From the NCBI RefSeq assembly GCF_910592395.1, contig NC_088319.1:12960001-13024000 (forward strand): a stretch of 64,000 nucleotides of DNA, given 5' to 3'. The position numbers and the translations under genes were made by a program. Positions 1-11,900 of this stretch are shown here, one piece after another. Position 1 is the first letter of the stretch. Each line of letters starts with the position of its first letter. Below the pieces are notes generated by a model, which saw nothing but the letters and a program-made list of their open reading frames with translations, did not search any database and was not told the DNA's origin. This DNA comes from Lineus longissimus (taxonomy: Eukaryota; Nemertea; Pilidiophora; Heteronemertea; Lineidae).

Positions 1-240
1 ATTTCTTCGAAGTGTTCGTTTTTTCTTTAATGAACCAACAATGTGATACCCAGGGTATCAGAGATGCAATACCAAGGTTACCAAAGATGGGTTCCCTTAC
101 CACAATAACATACAATGTACTTTTATCTATGTTTATTTACATACACCTCACACTGTACATTGCTTACCTTGCTTATTCACCTCTGTAATAACCATATGTA
201 ATTAATACAGAATAAATTGAAATTGAAATTGAAATTGTAC
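1..240 (+). mobile_element. Probable 3' end of a non-LTR retrotransposon (LINE-like tail)
   Basis: A C/T-rich stretch with no frame ends in AATAAA and a short run of TTGAAA-type units (about 214-237). A unique 3' UTR followed by a short microsatellite tail is typical of the 3' terminus of RTE/CR1/I-type LINEs. No reverse-transcriptase frame is visible, as expected for a 5'-truncated copy whose body would lie left of the window. Confidence 0.4.
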
Positions 241-843
241 TTATCAGTGATTTGAAGAAAAAATACTTTCTTACAAGCAGAACCTCATCCAAATAGACGT
301 AGCTTGAGATGGGTTCTTCTTACTGGCCAAAGATGGAACCACCAGGGAAATAAAGCTACTGGCACCCAACTGAAGTGGCATGAGATGAAGAATCCAGTCA
401 CCAGTCCTGACTAGCCTTGGAGAATAACCCTTCCGGGCAAGAACGACCATGAGAGTGGAAGGATTGCGGAGAGATCATCCGATCCAGACTCTGACGCAGA
501 CACGGGATTTCATGAACATTCATTTTTTGCCGCTAATTCCCACAAAGTACCGTACCCTATCTATCATTCTTATTTACAGCCGATAGATCTTCCTCTAGTT
601 CTTTGGTGCCCTTTGAACAGTGGGCTAAGTAACGGTGTAACCGCCAGAGATTTTTATCCCGAGCAGGATCTCAAAAGTGCCGCCCGGCGTCCATTAGAAG
701 GAGAGAACGGATGAGTCCGTTACTCCAGGCAGTGCTTGTCTTTGATATCATGACGACTTGAAGTCGCCATTTTGCGACCACTTTACAAGACGGCCACAAT
801 CGCGATGACCATTAGCGGATAATTTTTCTTTTTTGTTTACTTA
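241..843. other. Non-coding stretch, nothing recognised
   Basis: Mixed-composition sequence without a convincing frame or repeat. It ends in the pyrimidine tract at 822-844 mentioned with the possible exon. Confidence 0.5.
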
Positions 844-864
844 GGGACCATCACATACATGTAG

Positions 865-1194
865 TCAAGTGTTGACCACAGGGACACCATTTTGACAAGA
901 ACTTTAAATCCTAAAGCTTTAAAAATCTTTCAAAATGAAGTGAATGCCAATTTCAAGGGTGGGAGTCAGATCTTTGATTTCCAGAGAACAGACTACCATC
1001 CTCGAAATTGGCATTATCGTCATTTTCAAGAAGTTCCAATTGCTTTAGGATTTCAAATTCTAGCCAAAATGTCGGTGCCTGATATCAACCCTTTACTTGA
1101 TGACCGAAAAGATGAAACTATAGTGGAAGAGTTTCACAGATCAAGGCCTCACAGTGCTATTAGTATGACATCAACACGATCAATGATAAGATAA
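865..1194 (+). CDS. Possible orphan coding exon, function unknown
   Basis: A frame open from 865 to a TAA at 1192-1194 gives up to about 110 residues of ordinary composition, unlike most frames in this window. It has a Trp/His/aromatic cluster (HPRNWHYRHFQEVP), an acidic stretch (NPLLDDRKDETIVEEFH) and a basic Ser/Thr end (SMTSTRSMIR). There is no good ATG near the start. A strong pyrimidine tract with TTAG at 822-844 lies just upstream, but using it puts a TAG (862-864) in frame. A downstream CACAG at 876-880 would avoid this. It could be a terminal exon, a decayed exon or chance. I recognise no family. Confidence 0.28.
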   Translation, partial: SSVDHRDTILTRTLNPKALKIFQNEVNANFKGGSQIFDFQRTDYHPRNWHYRHFQEVPIALGFQILAKMSVPDINPLLDDRKDETIVEEFHRSRPHSAISMTSTRSMIR

Positions 1195-1659
1195 ATATAC
1201 ATGTATGTAAAGAATTTTTGGATTCGATTAAAAAAAGAACTTTCCTTGGCTATTGGTCTTCGCATGACGACGAAGTCACAACCATATAGTAGTGATGAGG
1301 TCAGGCGATGTCATATACCAATATATCAATATACCGTAACATAATTTTTATGAAGGGATATCAGGGGAGTGACATAAACAGCTACGTCTTTTTGGAAGAC
1401 AGGTAGGCCCTACATTTGAGATGGTCCCTAAGAGCTCCACCGTCTATGAGCAATACGACCGTTGACATATCTATCATGTCTAATGGTAATCGATACGTCT
1501 TCGATCTAGATACCTTGCTCCCTTAAATAAAAATAACCATAATATCTTAAGATGTGATCGTTGTGGCCATTTTTCCCTCTCCCGATTGTGCCATTTAATT
1601 GATGGGGATAATCCCCTTCGACCGCCAAACGAAACCGCGAACAGCAGACGTCTCTCCGA

Positions 1660-2135
1660 CGTCTATTTGGTCATTATCTTTATGGCTGAGCTGTGGCTGT
1701 CTTCAAAAGGATTTCAATAGGACAGCAGCTCTATCAATTACAGTACGCCCTGGTGTTGGTCCCAGTAAAAGTGACGTTGTCTCCCTGGTCTGGTGGTGAC
1801 CGTCTTCAAGGAGATTTCGAAGAGACATCATATTTTTCATTCGTCAAGATAGTCAGGATGTGACGTTCTTCAAGAGCGCATTGACACAGCGGCTACATAG
1901 CTATGGCAGAAGGTCTTGGTGTTGTCCCAATGCACGCGGCGTTGTCTTTATGGTCGGTCGAGTTGTGAATGTCCTTAATGGTACATTGAGAAAGCAGCTC
2001 TAACAATTACTGTAGGCCCTGGTGCTGGTGGCCCCGTTGTCTCTATGGCCAGCTGGTGACTGTCTTCAATAGCACATTGAGAAAGCAGCTTTATCCTGTA
2101 GGACGTAGCGTTGTCCCCGCAATACTTTGTCTCAA
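1660..2135 (+). repeat. Degenerate tandem repeat, about 100-bp unit, 4-5 copies
   Basis: The same series of words recurs: GTTGTC(T)..TATGG, CTG..GACTGTCTTCAA, ACATTGAGAAAGCAGCT, CAATTAC(A/T)GTAGGCCCTGG and TGTTGGTCCC. The clearest pair starts near 1944 and 2037. Copies differ by many substitutions and indels. Confidence 0.7.
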
Positions 2136-3271
2136 TGTTTACGTTTTGCCATAAAGACAACGCAACAACCTGGCTCTCACGCACAACTCAGGATGTCATA
2201 GAAAATGATGTGTAGACCATCGAGGATCAGACATGAAGAAGACATCGGCACAAGCTAGCTCTGTCGCAGCATGACGACAGCTGGTGCCTCAATTGTTTAT
2301 CTTACAGCTCAACTCAAGGAGTGACGGCACCTGACGCACTTTATAGAAGGATGTCCCTTTCTTTTAATGCGAAGACCCCCTCGATATTTCGCGTCGCATC
2401 ATGTGGAAGCTTGATGGCGCTTTTTTATGATACCTGTAAATTATCTGACATCCCATCATATTTCTTCCCAGGCGCATCGTTGGCAGATGGAAGGCCACCA
2501 CGTGAAAAGGGAGACAGATTATGGACCACGATTGCGGATTCTGCGTATCAGGTTGACCTCCAGAGCAATCTTCTCAAGGTAGATAATCTTTGAAAGTTTG
2601 ACTTGAAATCCCACAAGTCTGACAGCTGGGGCATTTGAAAATAAAATCCATCTGCTCCTTTGCAAAAAAGTTTGCGGGAGAGATAGGTTGTGACAATGTC
2701 TCCATGTGTGGCCCTTCGCTACAAGGCCTTTTAAATCCTTTTCTGAGACATAAAAGCAAGGCATATTACAGCAGTGTAGTGGCTGCGTATATCCGTGGTT
2801 GTGACTATGTCTTCATGTCGGGCCCTTGGTTTAGAATGCTTTATAGAACATTTTCTGGACCACTCGAAGAAGGACGATGAAAGCTGAGCTGAACAAAAGA
2901 TTGCAACAATACAAATGTATGTCAAACGGCCTTCATACGGCCAACTGATGTGTGAGCTAGGTTGTGACAATATGTCGACCAAGTCGTATTGCAACTGAGT
3001 CATGGTGATGACTCTGATAAGAACTTCGTTATTTCTTTAATTGCACCAGGCCAAATATCATTGTAAAGATACAGGTGGAATATCTACGAATATGAAACGG
3101 GAGTCGGATGGGTGCACGATCTTTCTAATTTCGGCAAATCAACCTGGCGGACGCACCCGAATCCCCTGAAATATGGGTATCGGCCGTTTTTTGGTCCTCA
3201 GCGTCAGCCCCTTAAAAAACATATGATACTATTTTCATTTTTAATGAATTGTTGATCTTGACGGATAAAAG
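2136..3271. other. Non-coding stretch with a weak two- to three-copy repeat
   Basis: The phrase GGTTGTGACAATGTCTCCATG (given here in part) at about 2686 returns in altered form at about 2799 and again near 2960, roughly 115-160 bases apart. It looks like an eroded duplication. No supported gene. Confidence 0.4.
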
Positions 3272-4798
3272 AGGTGATACATTTTTCGTTCCGGCCGGAT
3301 GTTGCCACGTTTCCTTGCCGATTGTACAGTAGGCCCTGTTCTAAGCGCGGGAGATCTTCCTCTAACAGTAGTCTTCCTCTAACAAGACTTTTTCAACCGA
3401 TGCACAATCAATGCGATGCGGAATCGAGCACTGACGAGACTGTTATCGTGGAGAACCACTACTACGTTTTGAAATTCTCAAACTTTTCTTGATGGATTAC
3501 ATAGTTTAGATATCTGGATTAAGGAAGGAATATGTTGTTTTGGAAGTATCATGTGAATATCATTCAGTAGGAATATTCCTTGTCGGTTACGCTTTGTTTT
3601 GAGGTGATATTTTCCGACATATGTCATTCCTATAAGGCATCTGTGCATGTGTACGGCTGAGGCGCTGGAGTAAAAAAAACATAACTTGCTGTGAAAATTG
3701 TTCCACTTTTCGCATATTTTCATATTTTCATATGATCTGATTGCAATTTAAGAAAGTAACTGCACTAGAAATTTCTTAGTACTCAATGAAATAGAGTATT
3801 TCATAAAATAATTTAATTATGATGTTGAATCATGAAGTTTTTGAATCATTTCTGATTTGTGAAAGTGAAAGAAGTCAACCCATAAAACTGATTCGGGCAC
3901 CACATATAAGGCAATTTAATACCTATTACTGATGTCTGCACTGCCGACTTCTGTTGTGACAACCGATCATTGTCGTGATGGATACGGGAGTGCCTTGTGT
4001 CCTCTGTTGCGCGGGCGCTTGAGTACCCAGGATTTGTTCATTGTGGCCGGAGAGGTCCGGGTCGTTTTTTCTTTCGGCCATGGTCAAGAATGTGGCTCGT
4101 TTTGCACTTTTTTAGTTTGCACCTTCTTTTTCATAGACCATCGTAGGACTCAGAAAAGGATATCACGAAGAAAAAACGATATACTCGGCTCCGGTTGGAG
4201 GCCCAGAACTATTGTAATCAATTTGAGCTCTATTTGATTGTCTCCATTCAAGATGCGCAGCATGGTCTTGTCAAAACTGCTCATTTCTGTTGAAAGTGAC
4301 TGAGACAGCCGAATAATATGACCTATGTATTTTTGGAGTGCTTAGACAAGTTCAAGACAATTATAAATCTATACTGATGAGACTGTAACCAGAGTGCCTG
4401 CGTGACAATTATTCCATTACCGGTAATACATGGTATTTATTAGCTTTAGTCCATCCTTGGTCCATTACTTCATCATCCTGGGTGGCATAACTATTCTTTG
4501 TGATATAGGACTGTGCGTAGTCAAGGTTACAGTACAATTTGTTCTGTCCTGCATAGCTGCATGTAACATATTTAAATTCCTTTTTCTTTCAGACGAATAC
4601 ATTGAATGCCGTTCCATCCTCCAGCCTTGGAGGAATTTAATTCCTCCAAACTCCAGCCAAAACAACGGGTTTGTCTGATTGTGCATTGGTTGGAAAAGTC
4701 TGGTTTGAGGAAGACTACCAATCTCCCACGCTTAGAACAGGGCCTAAACGTAGCGACTTCCGCTGTTAAGTATCTGGAACGAATCACCATCCATTAAA
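3272..4798. mobile_element. Foldback-type inverted repeat pair enclosing 1.25 kb
   Basis: The segment 3331-3410 reappears in reverse complement at 4676-4744. Shared words include AGGCCCTGTTCTAAGCG, GGGAGAT, GTAGTCTTCCTC, AGACTTTT.CAACC and TGCACAATCA. Weaker similarity extends outward to about 3285 and 4785. No transposase frame lies between. It may be a non-autonomous foldback element or two oppositely inserted copies of one repeat. Confidence 0.65.
4627..4649. repeat. Perfect 23-nt palindrome
   Basis: Arms TTGGAGGAATT and AATTCCTCCAA around a single central T, just inside the right arm of the foldback pair. Confidence 0.8.
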
Positions 4799-5719
4799 AG
4801 AATGAAATGGCAAAATACCTTGAGTATTGGACTTTAAGATATTTCGCGTAATACAACACAGCTACCAGAGATTGAAAGTAAAAGGCGAAGTCAACGCAGG
4901 ATATTTCATTGTGAACATTTATTGCATTCCATAGATACAATTTAAGTAAATGGAGAACAAGCCTTGAAGTAAGAAAATAACAACCGATCCTCACTGTAAG
5001 CGGTTGCATGACCGGCAGAAGAGGCTAGAGCAACATCCAGTGAAATCTGCCGACTATTTATCCTTTGGATTGAAATTCACTAGGATTGAAATTCACACGT
5101 TCCAGTTAAAACTGAATGCTAATGTACCCAAATTTCAGCCTTTTAGTCATTTCTCCACTGGATGGCATTCCAACCACTTCTCAATTAATGACTGGGTTAA
5201 TGTCAGCTGCCTCCAAAAGCATTAAATGACCGAAGGACTTTACAAGCAATACAAGCAGGCGCTCTCACGTCCGAGGAAATCGCAATGAACTTAAAGTCAG
5301 TTCATTCATATGCAGCATAAGAATATCGGCAAGACCAGCACAAAATTCTCCTTCTGTACCATCATATTGGTAATTTTAGCTGTTCATTCTATGCAAATGA
5401 AATTTTCATTACAAGCGTATCCCCAGGGACGTGAAAGGGTTAAGATCATGAGACAGTAACAAGCCACAGGTTCATATACTACAGTAGTAAACAATACAAT
5501 AACCTCAAGATATATTCTACATTTTAAACTCTCATCACAATTTTTATTTTTATAGTGACAGGTTTGGTACCATTATCTGCCACTTGGGGAAGGACTAAGC
5601 CTCATACACCAGACTGACATATACATTAATATACATAAATATAATATTCTAAAATGTACTGTGCACACAAAGGCAATTTGATTGCCGTGTGTTTTAAGTT
5701 ATGTTTGATAATATTGTTA
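4799..5719. other. Non-coding stretch, nothing recognised
   Basis: AT-rich, with only a short duplicated phrase (GATTGAAATTCAC twice near 5080). No supported frame. Confidence 0.5.
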
Positions 5720-6168
5720 GAAAACCAGGGGAGTCGATCTGGGTTAATTGGCTAATTAGCAACTAATTAGCTCACCGGGTTTCAGATTGATTGCTTCATT
5801 ACTTCTCTATTAATGCTAATTAATTAACGCATCTCATTTCTTTTCATTCCTTGATAATGACATTATGGCATATCATCATGGTGATGGGTACATATAATTA
5901 ACTCGTTCAGATGACTAATTAACTTTAATTTGGTAGAAAAAGTAGTTGCCTTAAAGTCTAAAGTAATTTGACCAGTGTGGAATTGTCTTAGTTCATGTCC
6001 CCTGGAACAGAACTTGCATGGAACAATGTAATCTTTTTGAAAAGAATTTTTGAACAATACCATTGACCCTTCATGTGAAATCAAATTTAGCCAAATACAT
6101 TTGTGTTGCCTAATTAAATAAAATGCAAAGTGAAGTAAGAAGCTATGTCAAGGAGTCCCCTGGTTTTC
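5720..6168. mobile_element. Possible MITE with 16-nt terminal inverted repeats
   Basis: GAAAACCAGGGGAGTC at 5720-5735 matches, with one mismatch, the reverse complement of GAGTCCCCTGGTTTTC at 6153-6168. The interior is AT-rich with several TAATTA words (5744-5830) and no frame. No target-site duplication is obvious, so this stays tentative. Confidence 0.45.
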
Positions 6169-7471
6169 CTGAAGCTGAGATATTTGCTGAAAATAGCTTC
6201 CAAATAGATAAAACATTAACGAATATAAGACTGTATGACCGGGTTTTTCTTTGCATTAGTTCTTTAGAATATAGATAAGAAAATGACTGTCTTCGTCTCC
6301 TGTTACCTCATTCCCATGGCTTGTTCCGTACACTACGTTGTGGTTTGAATAGTGTACACTTTTTACGAAATACCTTGGGACGAGTTTGATGTGTTTATAG
6401 GTATAGTTCATACACCTTTTTATGTGATGACGGTGACTGACAGAACTCGTCATAAGAAAATGGAAATTTGAAATGCATGCTTCAATTTTTTTGATAGAAA
6501 GTTATGAAAATGCTTATAATTCTGGTCTCCTTTAATACATGAAATATCGTGAAAATATCCTAACTTTTCCTGGGGACCGATGGGGCTTTTGGTTTCGAAA
6601 TATTTGGCCTGAAATTTGTTACCTCAATCAAAACTCATTTCATATTGAAATACTCACTTGATGTGAAAGACTCATTTGAGACGAATATTCAGTTTCAAAA
6701 TGACTACTCATTATCTGAGCTGAACACTTAATTTAAACAAGGTTCATTGTTCATTTCATCAGAAATAAGCTTACAATTTATTGTTTTTTCATCAGAAATA
6801 AGCAAATTCATTGCTCATATCATTCTAAATTAGCAAATTCATTGCTCTTTTCATCACAATTAAGCCTTACCGTTTTGTGCAGTTTCATCAATTCTAATGG
6901 CATCTGTCACAAACTTTTCATTACAAGTACAATTTTCAAATTCAAAGCGACCATCGTTCCTAAAGAAAGCAGAAATTATATAATAATAGATCTCTGTCAT
7001 GGGGTGAATTCTTGTAAAATGTAGAAAAATGCTTACACTCTGACATCGCCTCTGAATGTAGCAGATAAAGTTCGTACAAAGGTACCTTAATCTCCAATTC
7101 AATGCAACGATCAATGCATGACTTGTACTACCCCTCCTCAAGCTAATGACCGAAACAATGCACTGCAAAACTCTCATCGCTTTGGGGTTCTGTATGATAG
7201 CAGGACACTTCTCTCTATTAGAGACAGTGTTATACCTCTGCAGTCCGGACACTTTCCTATCAGGGACAGCAAGTCAAAATCAGGTCATTCGACTTCACAT
7301 TTTAGGGGCTGTACAAGTCACGCATTGGTATATGCATAAAGAAGTGCATTATTTGCGAATATTTCTGCCTCCAAAACACCGGGTATGAATTTCTTGTTGA
7401 CAGTCAAACAAAGGGTTAACAATGTTATAAATAGAACATCAAAATTACAGCCCATATATGCTTGATTACAG
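6169..7471. other. Non-coding stretch, nothing recognised
   Basis: AT-rich. Near 6745-6860 short phrases (TTCATTGCTC, CATCAGAAATAAGC) repeat two or three times. The overlapping frames near 6860-7390 look like chance. Confidence 0.5.
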
Positions 7472-7573
7472 GCTGTATTTTCTTAATTACAGTCTGTATT
7501 TTCTTAATTACAGTCTGTATTTTCTTAATTACAGTCTGTATTTTCTTAATTACAGTCTGTATTTTCTTTCTAA
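7472..7573 (+). repeat. 21-bp tandem repeat, about 5 copies
   Basis: Near-identical units with core TGTATTTTCTTAATTACAG; the last unit has diverged to TTTCTTTCTAACAG. Each unit looks like a pyrimidine-rich 3' splice site ending in YAG. Confidence 0.9.
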
Positions 7574-8868
7574 CAGAAGAAATTGCAACAGTTAAGGGAA
7601 CGCCGCTTTTTCTCTAAAAACCAATATAATGCAACTAATTCTGTTTGGTCAATACATTTAGCTTCACATCGTCAAACCTATTTTACTTAAAATTATTAAT
7701 TGGTAATTCCATTTGTTTAGTTTACGTAAAACGCACTATGTACATTCTTACAAATTTCTAGATGATGTTAAATTCCAAATATTTCACGCACGGTTTTGTA
7801 CTCCTGTCACATGTCACCCTACGATACATTTTACAACTCCGTACTTCAGAACGATAACATCCACAGACCACAACACACATGCCACACAATATGAACAAAA
7901 TGAAGCATGACGTGACTACACATAGGTGGCGCTGAGCTCAAGGTTCCTGGCCCGTCACATATTGTCGGCTTCTAAATACTTAACATTTCTGGAGATACTG
8001 ATAAAAGAGTTAATGTCTCTTATGCGACACGACGAACAGAATAACCATGAAAACGAAAAGGTTGTTTTCAGAACAATTTCAAATGTCTTCAGCGTCACTG
8101 GCACAGGACAGTCAAAATGACACAAAACAATATTTTTCATCCCTTTCTCTGTCATGTGCCAGAAGCTTTTGAGCTTTTATCTTCATCTTGCCTAGAGATT
8201 GGCATACGGGCAACTAAATCTAAAGCAACGGTCGCAACTACAACAGATTCGTTCCTCTGTTTGTTTGAGTAGTCAGTTCCCTCCCCTTAAAAAAAAATCT
8301 ACACTGACAATTTCAAACCAATTTTAGTTACCTGGGTGCCACATACCTTCAGGGTATACAGTAGCCTTCTGGATAGCGGGTAATACAAAGGCCACATCCT
8401 CCACAATGGACTGATATTTACCAAGAACTGCTGAACAGAAATTATGGAACCTTTTTGAGTGCCACCTATTGAGTTACATCACACCCACTCTACGATATAA
8501 AAACATGCACTGCCTCTGTAAGCATACGTCCACCAGGTTATATAACTGTATATTATGATCACCATCAAAAACAAGTAGACACCACAGAATACATCATTGC
8601 TAATTATCAATTGCTAATTACCAGTGGCAATTAATGAAATTAATAATCAACTTATCAAGACCGGAAGATGAGGAATGTTTGCTGAGTAAAATGTTTTGTT
8701 TCAGTTTCAGTCAGTTGATTAGCACTCCATCCTAACGAATGACCATTAAAGTATAATCACCTAATTAAGCTGCTACTTTGTTGGTTGATAATTAACAGAT
8801 TCATTTTACTTAAAACTTTTGAAAAAAAAACATCACATTGAATATTTTAGACCGTATTGGGTTTTACT
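7574..8868. other. Non-coding stretch with two CTCF-like words
   Basis: No supported gene. TAGGTGGCGCT lies at 7923-7933, and its reverse form GTGCCACCTA at 8459-8468. An AT-rich part with TAATTA words lies near 8590-8660. Confidence 0.5.
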
Positions 8869-8916
8869 AGTACAGGGTTTTACTAGTACAGGGTTTTACT
8901 AGTACGGGTGTTTCTC
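8869..8916 (+). repeat. 16-bp tandem repeat, 3 copies
   Basis: GGGTTTTACTAGTACA repeated three times almost perfectly. Confidence 0.9.
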
Positions 8917-11900
8917 AAAACATGGCACACTTGCAAGTTTGAATTGTTTGTTGTTTCAAATGACGTGTTAGTCCAGGAGTCCAGGAGATGACATGGAACC
9001 AATTCTCAGAGCAGTAGGTCATTTCAAACAAAAGATATTCAACTGTACAATGTTTTCATCAACACCCTATATTACCAGCAGTTTAACGCCTTATACAGGC
9101 TCACCAAGTATGGATTACAGAAAGGATATGGATTAAGGATTTAGACTTAAGAGACCCATGACTGGCTCCTCATTGATACATCATCTCTGGTAAAGCTGAT
9201 GTGTTTCAAACCATGCTAACATCTAAATCCACGGTTAACAGAATTTCCAATAGGTTGAAGCTCACTGGTAAACCCCCTAAGGTAGTGAGGAAATATTTTC
9301 TCTCCATAAACAGTTGAGTTTGTCATTGCAGTCAAGCACCAAAACTTGGATCGGACACTTTTTGGGGGAAATGACAGATCTTACATATCTACACGTTATA
9401 GGACAAAACAATCTACCAATCATAAAGGATTAAGTTTTGGTTCCGACCTTCATTTTGGGCATCACTGCATCATGAAATTCATCAGGACAATCTTAACCCG
9501 CTGTTCAATAATACCTTTGGTGTTCTACGCCTGGTGACATAATCAAGGAGTTTTAAGTAAAAGTGGTACAATTCAAGCCTTTGAGTGCATTTATGTGTAC
9601 TGCTTGTTAATTTCTGCACTGAAGGGGTTATAATTGTACTGTGGCAATAAGTATACCAATTTACTTTATACAACTCTAAAGGATTTAGAAGCTTAATGCT
9701 CTTTTGAGTTTTTGGGGTTTATTGTTTAGATCAATAATACAGAAGAAATCATCAACGAATAAACGAATATAAAAAATAAATTATCAAAAAGTGAGTCAGT
9801 ATATCATAGAAGAGTGTTTGCCTCGCTTGCTAAGAAATCTGCCCTCGCTGACAATTTCTTGGGGAATAATCAAGGTAAAATAAGTTAAAATTAACACCTG
9901 AAAAGTCTAATACATTAACGGGGGAAATAAACAATGCCGGTTTTATACGTATTTAAAAGGGAGGTTTTAAAGTTAGGCTGGCTAAAAGACAAGTACATGT
10001 AGTTTTGAACTCGAGGGGAACCTCGTGGTAAAAATATGCACCATTGGTGAAAATCATGTCTCGTAGATTATTGGTCAAGAAGTGACGGTGAAAATTGCAT
10101 GTACGTGCTTTTGAATATTATAGGTGTGAGCTGGTTTTTATTGTCCATTCAAGCTGCATTGCTTACATGTATCTATGTATGTTCAGAGTGTATCAAACAT
10201 AATCCAAATACACACAAGTCCTACAGCAGACCATCTTTGTTCCGTCGTATTCTGATGGTTCAACACCTATTTCATCGAAAAGAGTTTTGCAAAATGTAAT
10301 AAGCAAGTCAGCCATTCCCAAATCAAAAAAAATAAAAACAGCCAGTCAGCAACTCTATTTGTTGTTATAATATCTAAAGGAGCTATTTTCAGATTTGTTA
10401 TTCAAAGGTCTGTTTATTAACTGGCTCACAATCAAGCTACACATGTTTTGTTAATTGTTTACTTGTTGATTATTTACTTGTTGCTAAGTAAGTTGTTAAC
10501 TACATGCAAGTAGGCCAGGCTCCCCTCAACTCCAAAAAAAACCATATCACTTGTTCAAATATAAATGCACAAAAGATGTGCATCATATAAAACATTTTAG
10601 ACCTCATAATAATCAAATTAATTATTCATTATTTGTAAAAACCATCAATAATTAGTTAAACGATTATTAATCAATACTTAATAAATCAGGTTTTCAATAA
10701 GGGAAATGTTTGCCTTATAATTGTAAATCAGGTTTCGATCAAATATATAAATTGACATAATCAAGAAAAGATTTTTTCAATTATTTGGCATTACATGTCG
10801 TTAATTAGTTTATACCGATATTGATTAATAATCAAATAAAATCTACTTGATTATTACTTGGACAATGCCATAACTTTCTGAAGACGTTTATGCTACATGC
10901 CATGCTGAGTTCAGGGTAAAACGTTTGTCATATGCTGGGAACGCAACGAAGAGAAACAAAAAATACCAAAATCCAAAGCGAAAAAATGCTTAATAGGTGA
11001 AAAGACAAAAAACACGTAGTGAAAGCTGACGAAAAACAAATAGCAAAAGAAAAAAGATTTCAAGGAACCACTTGGATATTTTTTCTTGCTAAACACCTTG
11101 GGGGATCATTTTGTTTGGTGAATAGTCCTATACTGCTTAAAACATCACATCAGCCAAAAACCATGTTAACTAACTTAGTTTGGGTGTCCGACTTGAGGCT
11201 TTTCGTTTTACCAAAGATCCTCTTAGGGGTGCAAATTTGTGTTATCGAAAAACCTTTAAGGTTTTTTAGAAGCTCAAAAACCTTTATTTTGTAGAGTATT
11301 CATGGCTGATTTCAACATGTATTCAACTTACTGTTGAATGAAAATCTATGCATGTGTTGTCCTTGATGAAAACAATAATTTTGTCATTTTGTCAAAATTG
11401 AGCAATTATTTCTGTGCCAATTGCAGGAAAGTGTGGATCTGAGGAGATGCAACATAGACTCATACAGGTCAGCACAAAAACGTACAAATAAAAATGCTTT
11501 TCAATCCTTCAATGGTTAACGAAGTACAGCCAGTCAAATCATCAAAAACCAGTCAGCAAAAATCAGTAAATTTGACGACAAAACGCACAAACATTTATAT
11601 AATAGCGTTAAAAGTTAAAACGTTTATTTGCCTCTGATGGAGGGGAAATATTCCTATTCTGTGAATTGATGCGTCCTTTTCTGTGATTGGTTATATTTGA
11701 ATGTGCCGGGTGCAGTCAGTTTACGAAATATGTCGGCGATAGTTACTCACATTGACCACGGCCAAGGGCAAAGCCAGTGCGAGAAAAGGTTAACAGTGTA
11801 ATACAACTCCAATGAAATATAACAACAAAGTAGAAAGACTAAATATGCCGATTTTTATCATCAATAAATGATCTACAGTCTGATCTGAAGAAAAAAACAA

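Noticed and set aside
2321-3003. Several overlapping 80-90-residue frames on both strands
   Set aside because: They overlap each other in a repeat-derived zone and have no coherent composition.
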